From NCBI RefSeq assembly GCF_900128955.1, contig NZ_FQTY01000002.1, positions 186,001-250,000 of the forward strand: a DNA stretch of 64,000 nucleotides, read 5' to 3'. The notes under the pieces were generated by a model. That model was not told where the DNA came from, did not search any database, and saw only the letters and a program-made list of their open reading frames with translations. Made by a program: the position numbers and the translations under genes. The DNA comes from Tissierella praeacuta DSM 18095 (GTDB taxonomy: Bacteria; Bacillota; Clostridia; Tissierellales; Tissierellaceae). Numbering within the stretch: position 1 is the first letter of the stretch; every line of letters starts with the position of its first letter. This document shows, piece after piece, positions 1-8,971 of this stretch.

Positions 1-38
1 ACATCTCTCTATTGTTAAAATTTGAAATGAATTTCATA

Positions 39-914
39 TTATTTTACACCGAGATAGTTTGCTATATTAGCATCTTCTGTTTTTATTCCCTTTATTTTGG
101 ATGTTTTACAGCTAATTAGACCTGTAACTCCAGGTCCATGTCCTGCCAGTATACAATCTGAATGCACTATTACACCAATAGTTACTGCACCTTCTAAATA
201 CTGGCGTCCATAAGTATTATCGCAATCCCTTAATAGCACTATATCTCCAAATCTAAGTTTGTCTATTCCATATTTTTTTACCGCTTCTTTATCTCCAGTA
301 GTTATATCATAATCTCCAGTAAGGCTAGTGGAACTACCTATACCAGAACCCATTAGATGGGCAGGGATTTCAGTTACTACAGGAACTTCTAACTCTCCAT
401 TTTCATTTTCTCTGATTCCCATTTTTTCAAATAGATTAGGGTCAAGGTTCATTATTAGTACATCATCATGACCTTCCATTTTAAGACCTTGACCATTTGC
501 TTTAATAAGTATTGTATCATTTATAGCCATTTTTTCTAAATCTTCCTGTGGGAAGTATATAAGGACATGCTCAATTCCTCCATGCATACCAGTGACAAAT
601 CCCTTTGCACCTTTTGCATCTCCAGATATTACTCTAGCTTCATTTCCTACACAGGATAGAACCATTAGAGGTCTATTTTCAGCTACATCTTCATTTCTAA
701 TACTTACACCTGGTTCCACATGGTCACCTACAAGGTTCATACAAGAATCTCCAATTTGAAAATTGTAAGTAATGCCTCCTGTTCCATGTAAAATCATAGG
801 TTTGCCATCACTACTTATTCTATAGGGACTTGGTCCCATTATAGGACTATGAATTTTACCCTGTACTGATTGAATTACTAATTTGTCTTTATTAGTTTTT
901 ATCAAAAAAATCAC
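39..914 (-). CDS. DUF4438 family protein
   Basis: 291-residue soluble protein with no signal peptide or membrane segment. The sequence matches my memory of the DUF4438 family: an N-terminal part with HSPIMGPSPYR and a conserved LMGSGIGSSTSLTGDYDI region near residue 190. The family has no established biochemical role that I know. The start ATG at 914 follows an AAGGAG-like site (plus-strand cactcctttt). It is transcribed divergently from the formate dehydrogenase operon and is probably a single-gene unit. Family assignment is from recognition only; the function is unknown. Confidence 0.7.
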   Translation of the reverse strand: MIFLIKTNKDKLVIQSVQGKIHSPIMGPSPYRISSDGKPMILHGTGGITYNFQIGDSCMNLVGDHVEPGVSIRNEDVAENRPLMVLSCVGNEARVISGDAKGAKGFVTGMHGGIEHVLIYFPQEDLEKMAINDTILIKANGQGLKMEGHDDVLIMNLDPNLFEKMGIRENENGELEVPVVTEIPAHLMGSGIGSSTSLTGDYDITTGDKEAVKKYGIDKLRFGDIVLLRDCDNTYGRQYLEGAVTIGVIVHSDCILAGHGPGVTGLISCKTSKIKGIKTEDANIANYLGVK

Positions 915-1230
915 TCCTTTTAGTCATATATAATAAATTATACTATATAAATGTAGAAATTAATGACTTTAGAAAAATATTTATAGGATTTAATATAAAT
1001 ATAAATATTTTTATATACCCAAAGAGAAGTTTACATAATCAATAATATTGACAAAATATACTTAATATTATAAAATGATGGTGTTAAAAATCTATAGCAA
1101 AAAAACTTAAATAAGATTAATGAATAGTTGAAATTAAGATGGATTTTATTAAGAGGTGTAAACCTTTATCATAGACAGCACATTAGGATTGCTGTCTATT
1201 TTCAAAATAAGATTAAAAAGGAGGTTTATT
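915..1230 (+). promoter_or_regulatory. Promoter and leader of the formate dehydrogenase operon
   Basis: This 316-base gap between divergent genes holds a sigma-A type promoter reading right: TTGACA at 1048-1053 and TAAAAT at 1071-1076, 17 bases apart. That gives a leader of about 150 bases. Near its end is a hairpin with 10-bp perfect arms, ATAGACAGCA (1171-1180) and TGCTGTCTAT (1190-1199), followed by TTTTC. The hairpin sits just before the ribosome binding site AAAAGGAGG (1217-1224). It could be a weak attenuator or an RNA-stability element. I do not recognise a known riboswitch fold. Confidence 0.5.
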
Positions 1231-1716
1231 ATGGAATTTAAATTTGATATGGAAAAAAACAAGGAAAAAATTGAAGATTTTAAGGTGTTTATTAAAGAAA
1301 ATGAAGACAAGCAGGGAGCCTTAATGCCAGTGTTACAAAAAGCTCAGGGGCTATTTGGATATTTACCTGTAGAAGTGTTAGAGATCATATCTAAAGGATT
1401 AGATATTCCATTATCAGAAATATATGGTGTAGTTACTTTTTATTCTCAATTTTCATTAATTCCTAAAGGAGAATACAGAATAGGTGTATGTTTAGGAACA
1501 GCTTGTTATGTAAAGGGTTCCCATGAGTTACTTAACAAGGTTATGGAAGAATTGGGAATTGAATCAGGTCAAACTACACCAGATATGAAATTCTCCCTAA
1601 CAGCAACTAGATGTATAGGGGCATGTGGATTGGCACCAGTTTTATCAGTAAATGATGATGTATATGGCAGATTAAAACCTGAAGATGTAAAAGGCATTTT
1701 AGATAAGTATAGATAA
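1231..1716 (+). CDS. NuoE-like [2Fe-2S] subunit of NAD-linked formate dehydrogenase or hydrogenase
   Basis: 161-residue thioredoxin-fold [2Fe-2S] protein of the NuoE/HydC (HymA) family. It carries electrons to or from the NuoF-like subunit in the cytoplasm. The four cluster ligands are visible: C87 and C92 (VCLGTAC), C128 and C132 (RCIGAC). An upstream in-frame start at 1189 exists, but ATG 1231 sits 6 bases after AAAAGGAGG and gives the usual family length, so I prefer it. It is the first gene of an operon with NuoF-like, FdhA-like and Sec-FdhA genes. This arrangement is typical of soluble NAD(P)-dependent, often ferredoxin-coupled, formate dehydrogenases of anaerobes. Confidence 0.92.
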   Translation: MEFKFDMEKNKEKIEDFKVFIKENEDKQGALMPVLQKAQGLFGYLPVEVLEIISKGLDIPLSEIYGVVTFYSQFSLIPKGEYRIGVCLGTACYVKGSHELLNKVMEELGIESGQTTPDMKFSLTATRCIGACGLAPVLSVNDDVYGRLKPEDVKGILDKYR

Positions 1717-1731
1717 TATGGAGGTGTAAAT

Positions 1732-3621
1732 ATGACCACAATTAATGAATTGAAAAAAATTAAAGAAGAAGCTTTAAATAGAATAAAACTTCGTCAATCA
1801 GAGTTAGGCAAGGAGTTTATAGAAGAAATAGCAGGACTTAAGAAACATCATATATTAGTCTGCGGAGGAACAGGCTGCCATTCAGGTGGTGGAGATAAGA
1901 TAAAGGATTTAATAGAAGAAAAGATAAATGAAAAGGGATTAGGAGAGGAAATTCAAGTAGTACTTACAGGTTGTTTTGGACTTTGTGAATCAGGACCAAA
2001 TATAGTTGTATATCCTGAGGGAGTGTTTTATAGCCATGTTACATTAGAGGATGTTGAAGAGATAGTTGAAGAACATATAATAAAGGGTCATATAGTAAAG
2101 AGAAGATTATTTAAGGAATCTTTAGTGGAAGATAAAATCAAACCAGTTAGTGAGGTTAATTTCTATAAAAAACAAACAAGAATTGCCCTTAGAAATTGTG
2201 GGGTTATAGCTCCAGAAGACATAGAAGAATACATAGCAATGGATGGCTACTCTGCATTAGCAAAGGTAATAACTGAAATGACACAAGAAGAAGTAATAAA
2301 AACTATGAAAGATTCTAATCTTCGTGGTAGAGGAGGAGCAGGTTTCCCAGCAGGTAGAAAATGGGAGGAAGCTTATAAATATGATGCAGATCAAAAATAT
2401 ATAATATGTAACGCAGATGAAGGTGATCCAGGTGCATTTATGGATAGATCAATATTAGAAGGAGACCCACATTCTGTATTAGAAGCTATGGCTATAGCAG
2501 GTTATGCTGTAGGAGCTAATCAAGGATTTATATATGTTAGGGCAGAATACCCAATAGCAGTTCAAAGGTTAGAAGTAGCCATAAAACAAGCTAGAGAATA
2601 TGGACTATTAGGTAAAGGTATATTAGGTACAGACTTTGACTTTGATATTGAGCTTAGACTTGGAGCAGGAGCTTTTGTATGTGGAGAAGGTACAGCTCTT
2701 ATGGAATCCATAGAAGGAAGAAGAGGTATGCCAAGGACTAAAATCCATAGAACAGCTCATAAGGGTTTATGGCAAAAACCAACTATTATAAACAATGTTG
2801 AAACTCTTGCAAATGTACCAATAATATTTGAAAAAGGAGTAGAATGGTTTAGAAGTATTGGAACTGAAAAATCTCCAGGAACTAAAGTTTTTGCATTAGG
2901 TGGCAAGATTGAAAATACAGGATTAGTTGAAATTCCAATGGGTATGACCCTTAGAGAAATCGTATATGATATAGGTGGAGGAATACCTAATGGTAAGAAG
3001 TTTAAGGCTGTCCAAACAGGAGGTCCTTCAGGTGGATGTATACCTGCTGAATATCTAGATACTCTGGTGGATTTTGAGTCCTTAGGAAAATTAGGTTCCA
3101 TAATGGGTTCAGGCGGAATGGTTGTAATGGATGAAAACAATTGTATGGTAGATATTGCTAGGTTTTTCCTAGATTTTACTGTTGAGGAGTCCTGTGGAAA
3201 ATGTGTTCCTTGTAGAGAAGGTACAAAGAGAATGTTGGAAATATTAGAGAGAATTACTGAAGGTAAGGGAGAAGAAGGGGATATAGAAAGACTAGAAAGT
3301 CTATCTGAAACTATTAGTTCCGCATCATTATGTGGACTTGGTCAAACAGCTGCTAACCCAGTAATTACTACATTAAAATACTTTAGAGATGAATATGAAG
3401 CTCATATAAGGGATAAAAAATGTCCTGCTGGTGCATGTCAAGCACTTTTAGAATATTATATTTCAGATAAATGTATTGGTTGTACTAAATGTGCTAGAAA
3501 CTGTCCAGTTTCTTGTATTGATGGTAAAGTAAAGGAAAGACATGTAATAGATACTGGTAAATGTATTAAATGTGGAAATTGTATGTCAGTATGTCCTGTA
3601 GGAGCGGTAATCAAAAGATAG
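1732..3621 (+). CDS. NuoF-like NADH-binding flavoprotein subunit
   Basis: 629-residue HydB/HymB-type subunit: FMN- and NAD(H)-binding, with four regions in order. An N-terminal thioredoxin-like [2Fe-2S] domain (about 35-120; CGGTGC then CFGLC). The NuoF core with the nucleotide loop GRGGAGFPAGRKW (about 198-210) and NADEGDPGAFMDRS. A SLBB-like part and the N3-type [4Fe-4S] motif ESCGKCVPCREGT (about 486-498). A C-terminal 2[4Fe-4S] ferredoxin (CIGCTKCARNCP and CIKCGNCMSVCP). The extra N- and C-terminal Fe-S domains are the pattern of electron-bifurcating hydrogenase and formate dehydrogenase complexes rather than of complex I. It lies 15 bases after the NuoE-like gene. Confidence 0.93.
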   Translation: MTTINELKKIKEEALNRIKLRQSELGKEFIEEIAGLKKHHILVCGGTGCHSGGGDKIKDLIEEKINEKGLGEEIQVVLTGCFGLCESGPNIVVYPEGVFYSHVTLEDVEEIVEEHIIKGHIVKRRLFKESLVEDKIKPVSEVNFYKKQTRIALRNCGVIAPEDIEEYIAMDGYSALAKVITEMTQEEVIKTMKDSNLRGRGGAGFPAGRKWEEAYKYDADQKYIICNADEGDPGAFMDRSILEGDPHSVLEAMAIAGYAVGANQGFIYVRAEYPIAVQRLEVAIKQAREYGLLGKGILGTDFDFDIELRLGAGAFVCGEGTALMESIEGRRGMPRTKIHRTAHKGLWQKPTIINNVETLANVPIIFEKGVEWFRSIGTEKSPGTKVFALGGKIENTGLVEIPMGMTLREIVYDIGGGIPNGKKFKAVQTGGPSGGCIPAEYLDTLVDFESLGKLGSIMGSGGMVVMDENNCMVDIARFFLDFTVEESCGKCVPCREGTKRMLEILERITEGKGEEGDIERLESLSETISSASLCGLGQTAANPVITTLKYFRDEYEAHIRDKKCPAGACQALLEYYISDKCIGCTKCARNCPVSCIDGKVKERHVIDTGKCIKCGNCMSVCPVGAVIKR

Positions 3622-3636
3622 AAAGGAGGTAAGATT

Positions 3637-4584
3637 GTGAAAAAAGTTAATCTTACAATAGATGGGCAAAGTGTAACAGTACCTGAAGGCTATTCTGTAA
3701 TTCAGGCTGCAAAGGAACTTGGTATAGAGATTCCAGCTCTTTGCTATGACCCAAATCTAGAAGTAGTATCTGCTTGTAGATTATGTTTAGTTGAAATAGA
3801 AGGAAGCAGAAAACTTGAAACCTCCTGTTCTGTTAAAGTTAGAGAAGGGATGGTTGTAAATACTGAAACTGAGAAGGTAGTAAATGCCAGAAAGAATATT
3901 TTACAGCTTTTATTAGATAGCCATCCAAATGATTGTTTGACCTGTCAAAAAGCAGGAGAATGTTTATTACAAAAATATGCATATAGATATGATGTTAAGT
4001 TTAGAAAACATGATGGTGCAGTAAGACCAAAACTTATGGATACCTCAAGTCCATATATATTAAAGGATAATAGTAAATGTATTTTATGCGGAAAATGTGT
4101 TAGAACTTGTAATCAAATAGATGATAGAAAGGTTTTATCCTTTGCAGAAAGAGGATATGAAACTAAAATAGTTTTAGATGCAGATCAAACCTTTGAAACA
4201 TCAAAATGCATATCTTGTAATAGATGTGTGACTGTATGTCCTGTAGGTGCTTTAGTAGATAAAAGACTAATGGGAAAAGTAAGAACTTGGGATGCAGAGG
4301 TTAAGACTGTAAATTGTAAGGTATGTCAATATGGTTGTGAGTTTGAAGTATTGTCTAAAAACAAAAAGAAAGTTGCTGTAAGGGCTAAATCACCTGCTAA
4401 TGGCAGACCACTATGTTTGAAAGGCAGATTGACTACTGAATTGACTCAGTTAGAGAATCCAGATAAGCCCTATAGAAAGATAGGAAATAAATTTGTAGAG
4501 TCTAGTTGGTCAAAGACTTTAGGGTTGGCTGATATAATGGAAAAGATAGAAAAAATTGAAAATACTAAGAAAGATAATGACTAG
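3637..4584 (+). CDS. Truncated FdhA/NuoG-like Fe-S protein without the molybdopterin domains
   Basis: 315-residue protein that looks like the N-terminal third of the FdhA encoded downstream. In order: [2Fe-2S] ferredoxin (C at about 37, 48, 51, 65), a His/Cys-ligated [4Fe-4S] motif (HPNDCLTCQKAGEC), 2[4Fe-4S] (CILCGKCVRTC; CISCNRCVTVCPVGA), then the first Fe-S module of a molybdopterin oxidoreductase (CKVCQYGC ... CLKGR). It stops there, at ENTKKDND, where FdhA continues into the catalytic domain. Start is GTG 3637 after GAAAGGAGGT. It probably acts as an electron relay in the complex. It may come from a duplication of the fdhA 5' part, but it is intact and well placed, so it is not obviously a pseudogene. 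Confidence 0.85.
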   Translation: MKKVNLTIDGQSVTVPEGYSVIQAAKELGIEIPALCYDPNLEVVSACRLCLVEIEGSRKLETSCSVKVREGMVVNTETEKVVNARKNILQLLLDSHPNDCLTCQKAGECLLQKYAYRYDVKFRKHDGAVRPKLMDTSSPYILKDNSKCILCGKCVRTCNQIDDRKVLSFAERGYETKIVLDADQTFETSKCISCNRCVTVCPVGALVDKRLMGKVRTWDAEVKTVNCKVCQYGCEFEVLSKNKKKVAVRAKSPANGRPLCLKGRLTTELTQLENPDKPYRKIGNKFVESSWSKTLGLADIMEKIEKIENTKKDND

Positions 4585-4596
4585 AGGAGGGATAAG

Positions 4597-5052
4597 ATGA
4601 AAACCGATGATATTAAAGCCATTATAAAATTTGCTGTTGAAAACGAAATAGAAGCATATGAATTTTATATAGGAGCTACAAACAAAGTTAAGGATAATTA
4701 TCTTAAAGAAACCTTCCAAGAGTTGGCAGAAGAAGAGTTAAAGCATAAGAAATTTTTAGAGGAATTTTTAGTTAGTGATATAAATGAGATAAGGTTACAT
4801 CAAACAAATGATTATAAAATAGCTGAAACTATAGATAAACCAAAGCTAACTGTAGAAATGAAATTTGCTGATGCTATTGGTCTAGCAATAAAAAATGAGG
4901 AAGAAGCTATGGATATGTATAAAAATCTAGCTGATATTTGTATAGATGAGGAGCAGAGAAAACTATTCCTTGGACTTATGGAAATGGAAAAGATGCATAA
5001 GGCTAAATTGGAAGAAATCTATGTTAATGTAGCCTACGCAGAAGTTTGGTAG
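4597..5052 (+). CDS. Ferritin-like (rubrerythrin-type) diiron protein
   Basis: 151-residue all-helical protein of the ferritin-like superfamily. Diiron ligands are suggested by a pair of helices carrying Glu plus ELKH (about residues 16-50) and a second pair with NEEEAMDMY and MEMEKMHKAKLEE (about 100-142). No rubredoxin-like Cys4 domain is present, unlike true rubrerythrin. It sits between the truncated FdhA-like gene and fdhA, 12 bases after the former, so it is co-transcribed. A role in protecting the oxygen-sensitive formate dehydrogenase from peroxide, or in supplying iron, is inference. Confidence 0.8.
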   Translation: MKTDDIKAIIKFAVENEIEAYEFYIGATNKVKDNYLKETFQELAEEELKHKKFLEEFLVSDINEIRLHQTNDYKIAETIDKPKLTVEMKFADAIGLAIKNEEEAMDMYKNLADICIDEEQRKLFLGLMEMEKMHKAKLEEIYVNVAYAEVW

Positions 5053-5091
5053 TTAGCTGGTTAACTTTTAATTAAGTACGGAGGTGAAAAA

Positions 5092-7773
5092 ATGGTTACA
5101 CTTACTATGAATGGAAAAAAAATTATAGTAGAAGATGGAGTTTCAATATTAGAAGCTGCTAGAGAAAATGGTGTGGATATCCCTACTTTATGTTATGATA
5201 AGGAACTTTCACCCTTTGGAGGATGTAGATTATGTGTAGTAGAAGTGGAAGGTTCTAAAAATCTTGTAGCATCATGTTCAGCTAAAGTAAAAGAAGGAAT
5301 GGTAGTATATACGGAATCTGAGAGAGTAGTTAAAACACGTAGGGAGATTTTAGATTTACTATATTCAAATCACCCGCAGGATTGCTTGACATGTGAAAAA
5401 TCAGGAGAATGTCAACTTCAAGATTTATGCTATAGATATGGAATAAAAGAAGGTTCCTATAAGGGAGAAGTAAAAAAATATGCAATAGACAGTTTGAATC
5501 CCGTTATGGAAAGAGATCAAAGCAAATGTATTTTATGTGGAAAATGTGTAAGAGTATGTAAAGAAATTCAAGTTACATCGGCCATTGATTTTTCAGGAAG
5601 AGGTTTTAAATCTAAGATTACAACAGGATTTGACAATCCTATTGATTATAAAAACTGCAGATTATGTGGTCAATGTATAACTGCATGTCCCACAGGAGCA
5701 CTTATAAACAAACAATTAAAAGGGACAAGACCTTGGGAAGTTGAGAAGGTTCGTACTACATGTCCATTTTGTGGAACTGGATGTAACTTTGATCTAAATG
5801 TTAAAGACGGAAAAGTAGTAGGAGTAACTCCAAATCCTGATTCCCCAGTAAATGGAAATTCTCTTTGTGTAAAGGGAAGATATCATATAGATTTTATAAA
5901 TAGTCCAGATAGACTAACTAAGCCTTTAATAAAGAAAAATGGAGAATTTGTAGAGTCCAGCTGGGAAGAGGCAATGACTTTAGTAGTAAGTAATCTTAAA
6001 AAAGCAAAAGAAGAATATGGTTCAGACTCAGTTGCTGGATTGAGCTCTGCACGTTGTACTAATGAAGATAACTTTGTATTTCAAAAAATGATGAGAGCTG
6101 CTATAGGAACTAATAATGTGGATCACTGTGCTAGAACCTGACATGCTCCTACAGTTGCAGGTCTTGCAACAACATTAGGAAGTGGAGCTATGACCAATGC
6201 TATATCGGAAGTAGAAGGCAATGAGGTATTATTTATAATAGGCTCAAATGCTACAGAGGCTCATCCCATAATTGGAAATAAGATGAAAAAGGCAGTTAAA
6301 AATGGTTCGAAACTTATTGTAATAGACCCTAGACGTACTGAGCTTGCAGAGATGGCTACTATATGGTTGCCTTTAAATTCAGGTACAGATGCAGCTTTAG
6401 TAAATGGGTTGATGTATATTATAGTAAAAGAAAATTGGCATGATAAAGAATTTATAGAAAGTCGTTGTACAGGATTTGCTCAAATATTAGAGGTGATAGA
6501 AAAATATCCTCCAGAGGTAGTATCTAGGATAACTGGAATATCTGAGGAAATGTTGTATGAAACTGCTAAATTATATACAAGCACTAAAAAGGCAGGTATA
6601 TTCTATACATTAGGAATAACTGAACATACTACAGGAACAGCAAATGTTATGAATCTTGCAAATTTGGCTATGCTGACTGGACACCTTGGTGTAGAAAATT
6701 CAGGAATAAATCCATTGCGTGGACAAAATAATGTGCAAGGTGCCTGTGATATGGGAGCTCTTCCCAATACTTATCCAGGATATCAAAATGTAATGGATGA
6801 TAAGAGTAGAGAGTTCTTTGAGGAAGTTTGGAATGTAGAATTAAGTCCTAATAATGGTCTTAGAATACCTGAGATGCTAGATGAGGCTTTTGCAGGAAAT
6901 GTTAAGGCTATGTATATTATGGGAGAAGATCCAGTTTTAACTGATCCAGATGCAAATCATGTTAAGAAATCTTTATCTAACTTAGATTTTCTTGTGGTAC
7001 AGGATTTATTCCTAACTGAAACAGCTAAATTTGCCGATGTTGTACTTCCGGCTACTTCTTATGCAGAAAAGGATGGGACATTCACAAATACTGAAAGAAG
7101 AGTACAAAGAGTTAGGAAAGCTGTAGAGGCACCAGGAGAATGTAGACTGGATTGGAAAATACTTTGTGATGTAGCAAAAGGATTAGGTGCTAGCGGATTT
7201 GATTATAAAAATTCGGAAGAAATATTTAATGAAATAAGAAAAACAACACCTAGTTATAGGGGTATAACTTATGAAAGAATAGATAAAGTAGGCTTACAAT
7301 GGCCATGCCCAACAGAGGAACATCCAGGAACACCATATCTTCATAAAGGAGTATTCCCAAGGGGAAAAGGATGGATGATTCCAGTTGAATACGAAGAACC
7401 AGCAGAGCTTGTATGTGAAGATTATCCCATACTTCTTTCAACAGGAAGAATGTTATATCATTATAATATAATGACAAGACATTCTAAGAAATTAGATGAT
7501 ATAAGACCTCATGAACTTGCAGAAATAAACCCTGCAGATGCAGAAAAATTAGGGTTAAAAGAAGAGGATTTTGTAAGAGTTACCTCAAGACGAGGTTCTA
7601 TATTAACAAGGGTAACTATAACTGATAAAGTAAAACCAGGAATGATGTTTATGACATTTCATTATAAAGAATCACCAGTAAATGAATTAACGAATTCAGC
7701 CTTTGATCCTATTACAAAAACAGCTGAGTATAAGATTTCTGCTGTAAGAGTAGAAAAGGCTGAGAATATATAA
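5092..7773 (+). CDS. fdhA: Selenocysteine formate dehydrogenase, catalytic subunit FdhA
   Basis: 893-residue selenoprotein read through TGA at 6139-6141 (Sec350). It oxidises formate to CO2, or the reverse, at a molybdenum or tungsten bis-pyranopterin site in the cytoplasm. Order: [2Fe-2S] (C34, C45, C48, C62), His/Cys cluster (H94, C98, C101, C107), 2[4Fe-4S] (about 140-217), the CPFCGTGC Fe-S module (about 225), then the catalytic domain with DHCART-Sec-HAP. The Sec-His pair matches the Mo ligand and catalytic His of known formate dehydrogenases. The frame stays open for 544 codons after the TGA, so this is recoding and not a break. Start ATG 5092 follows CGGAGGTG. The C-terminal part carries a molybdopterin dinucleotide-binding domain. 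Confidence 0.96.
6139..6170 (+). promoter_or_regulatory. Sec codon and SECIS hairpin of fdhA
   Basis: The TGA (6139-6141) is followed after 12 bases by a perfect hairpin: GTTGCA (6154-6159), loop GGTCT, TGCAAC (6165-6170). Spacing and the GGTCT loop agree with the SECIS element of E. coli fdhF as I remember it. This is the SelB-binding signal that directs Sec insertion in bacteria. Part of the identity is imposed by the conserved protein sequence VAGL, but the pairing is not required by coding. Confidence 0.88.
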
Positions 7774-7793
7774 TTATACTTGGAGTGATAAAT

Positions 7794-8282
7794 ATGTTCA
7801 AGGTTGGGATAATAACTGCAAGTGATAAAGGCTCCATAGGAGCAAGAGAAGATAAGTCTGGAGAAATAATATCTGAAATTGTGGAAAGTAAAGGATATAT
7901 TGTAACAAAAAAGATTATACTTCCTGATGAAGAACAAGATATATATAATGAAATAATTAATATGGCAGATAATCTAAAGGTGGATTTAATTTTGACTACA
8001 GGAGGAACGGGATTTAGTCAAAGAGATGTAACTCCTGAAGCTACAGTAAGGGCATGTAATAGGATGGCAAATGGAATAGCCGAAGCCATAAGATATTATA
8101 GTCTTAGCATTACACCAAGAGCTATGTTATCTAGAGGAGTTTCAGGAATAAGAAATAAGACCTTGATAATCAATTTACCTGGTAGTCCCAAGGCAGTTAA
8201 AGAATCCTTAGATTATATATTAGAAAGTGTTCATCATGGATTGGAAATTCTAATAGGTAAATCCCAAGACTGTGCTAGATAA
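7794..8282 (+). CDS. mogA: MogA/MoaB-type molybdopterin adenylyltransferase
   Basis: 162-residue protein of the MoCF (MogA/MoaB) family. It adenylylates molybdopterin before metal insertion. Visible family motifs: GIITASDKGSIGAREDKSG at the N terminus, the nucleotide/pterin loop TTGGTGFSQRDVTPEAT (about residues 66-83) and LPGSPKAV near 134. The frame extends upstream to a GTG at 7785, but ATG 7794 lies 8 bases after TGGAG and is preferred. It is the last gene of the fdh operon, 20 bases after fdhA, which couples cofactor synthesis to the enzyme needing it. A strong terminator follows. Confidence 0.9.
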   Translation: MFKVGIITASDKGSIGAREDKSGEIISEIVESKGYIVTKKIILPDEEQDIYNEIINMADNLKVDLILTTGGTGFSQRDVTPEATVRACNRMANGIAEAIRYYSLSITPRAMLSRGVSGIRNKTLIINLPGSPKAVKESLDYILESVHHGLEILIGKSQDCAR

Positions 8283-8284
8283 TA

Positions 8285-8332
8285 GGATAAACTAAAAGAA
8301 GATGCGAGCTCGCATCTTCTTTTAGTTTATCC
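8285..8332. terminator. Bidirectional terminator, 24-bp perfect palindrome
   Basis: Two 24-base perfectly complementary arms (8285-8308 and 8309-8332) meet at GAGCTC. The A/T-rich outer parts supply U-tracts in both directions. It separates the convergent mogA and dmsB genes. Its position between two 3' ends makes a terminator much more likely than an operator. Confidence 0.85.
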
Positions 8333-8367
8333 ATTTAATAAGTAATATACTTGATTGACTCTGTATG

Positions 8368-8943
8368 TTATTTACCTGCATTTTTATGAGGAACAATAAC
8401 AAGTGAGGGTTTTGTAGTAGGTTCTGGTAACCCTGCTACAGTATCTACTTTGCCATATTTACTTCTCAATTCTTTAATTTCACCATAATGAAGTGCTCTT
8501 ACAGGACATGACCCTATACATATAGGATCTTTCCCTTGTATTATTAAATCTACACAAAAATCGCATTTACCCATTTTCTTTTCATTAGGGTTATATGTTG
8601 GTGTATCATAAGGACAGGCCTGTTCACAAGCACGGCATCCGATACAGACTTCCTTATTAACTAAAACAATTCCATCATCTTTTCTTTTATACATAGCTCC
8701 TGTTGGACAAGCTTCAACACATGCAGCATTTTCACAATGATTACAAGACATTGATGTAAAATAAGAGAATATATTTTGGTTTATTCCATTTCCATCATTA
8801 CTATACTCTCCTCCATTAACTTCAGTTACTTTTCGAAACAATTGTCCTAAATCCAAATCGCTTTTATCTTTACATGCAACTTGACATGCCTTGCATCCCA
8901 TACATATATTTTGCTCTATACAAAATCCTAATTGTTTAGCCAC
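8368..8943 (-). CDS. dmsB: DmsB-like four-cluster Fe-S electron transfer subunit
   Basis: 191-residue ferredoxin-like protein with four [4Fe-4S] motifs, the typical B subunit of DMSO-reductase-family enzymes: CMGCKACQVACKD near residue 15, CNHCENAACVEACP near 69, CIGCRACEQACPYD near 102, and CDFCVDLIIQGKDPICIGSCP near 127. No signal peptide is visible; such subunits usually travel through Tat with the catalytic partner. It follows dmsA by 28 bases. No DmsC-type membrane anchor is encoded next to it, so its electron donor is unknown. Confidence 0.9.
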   Translation of the reverse strand: MAKQLGFCIEQNICMGCKACQVACKDKSDLDLGQLFRKVTEVNGGEYSNDGNGINQNIFSYFTSMSCNHCENAACVEACPTGAMYKRKDDGIVLVNKEVCIGCRACEQACPYDTPTYNPNEKKMGKCDFCVDLIIQGKDPICIGSCPVRALHYGEIKELRSKYGKVDTVAGLPEPTTKPSLVIVPHKNAGK

Positions 8944-8971
8944 AATAACTCCCCCTATCTTGAAAATTTAT

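Noticed and set aside
1078-1110. Short leader peptide (10 codons) in the fdh leader
   Set aside because: It has no ribosome binding site and no regulatory codon run; it most likely occurs by chance.
2757-3140. Open frame of 127 codons opposite the NuoF-like gene
   Set aside because: It is a shadow of a strongly conserved gene, with no ribosome binding site or recognisable product. Other antisense frames inside genes were discarded for the same reason.
3637-4584. A broken fdhA copy
   Set aside because: It has a good ribosome binding site, an intact frame and complete cluster motifs, and sits in an operon; it looks like a functional short subunit.
6139-6141. fdhA interrupted by a stop codon (pseudogene)
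   Set aside because: The TGA sits at the conserved Sec position before His and is followed by a SECIS hairpin and an open frame.
8285-8332. An operator, given the 48-base perfect palindrome
   Set aside because: It lies between two convergent 3' ends, where a bidirectional terminator is expected.
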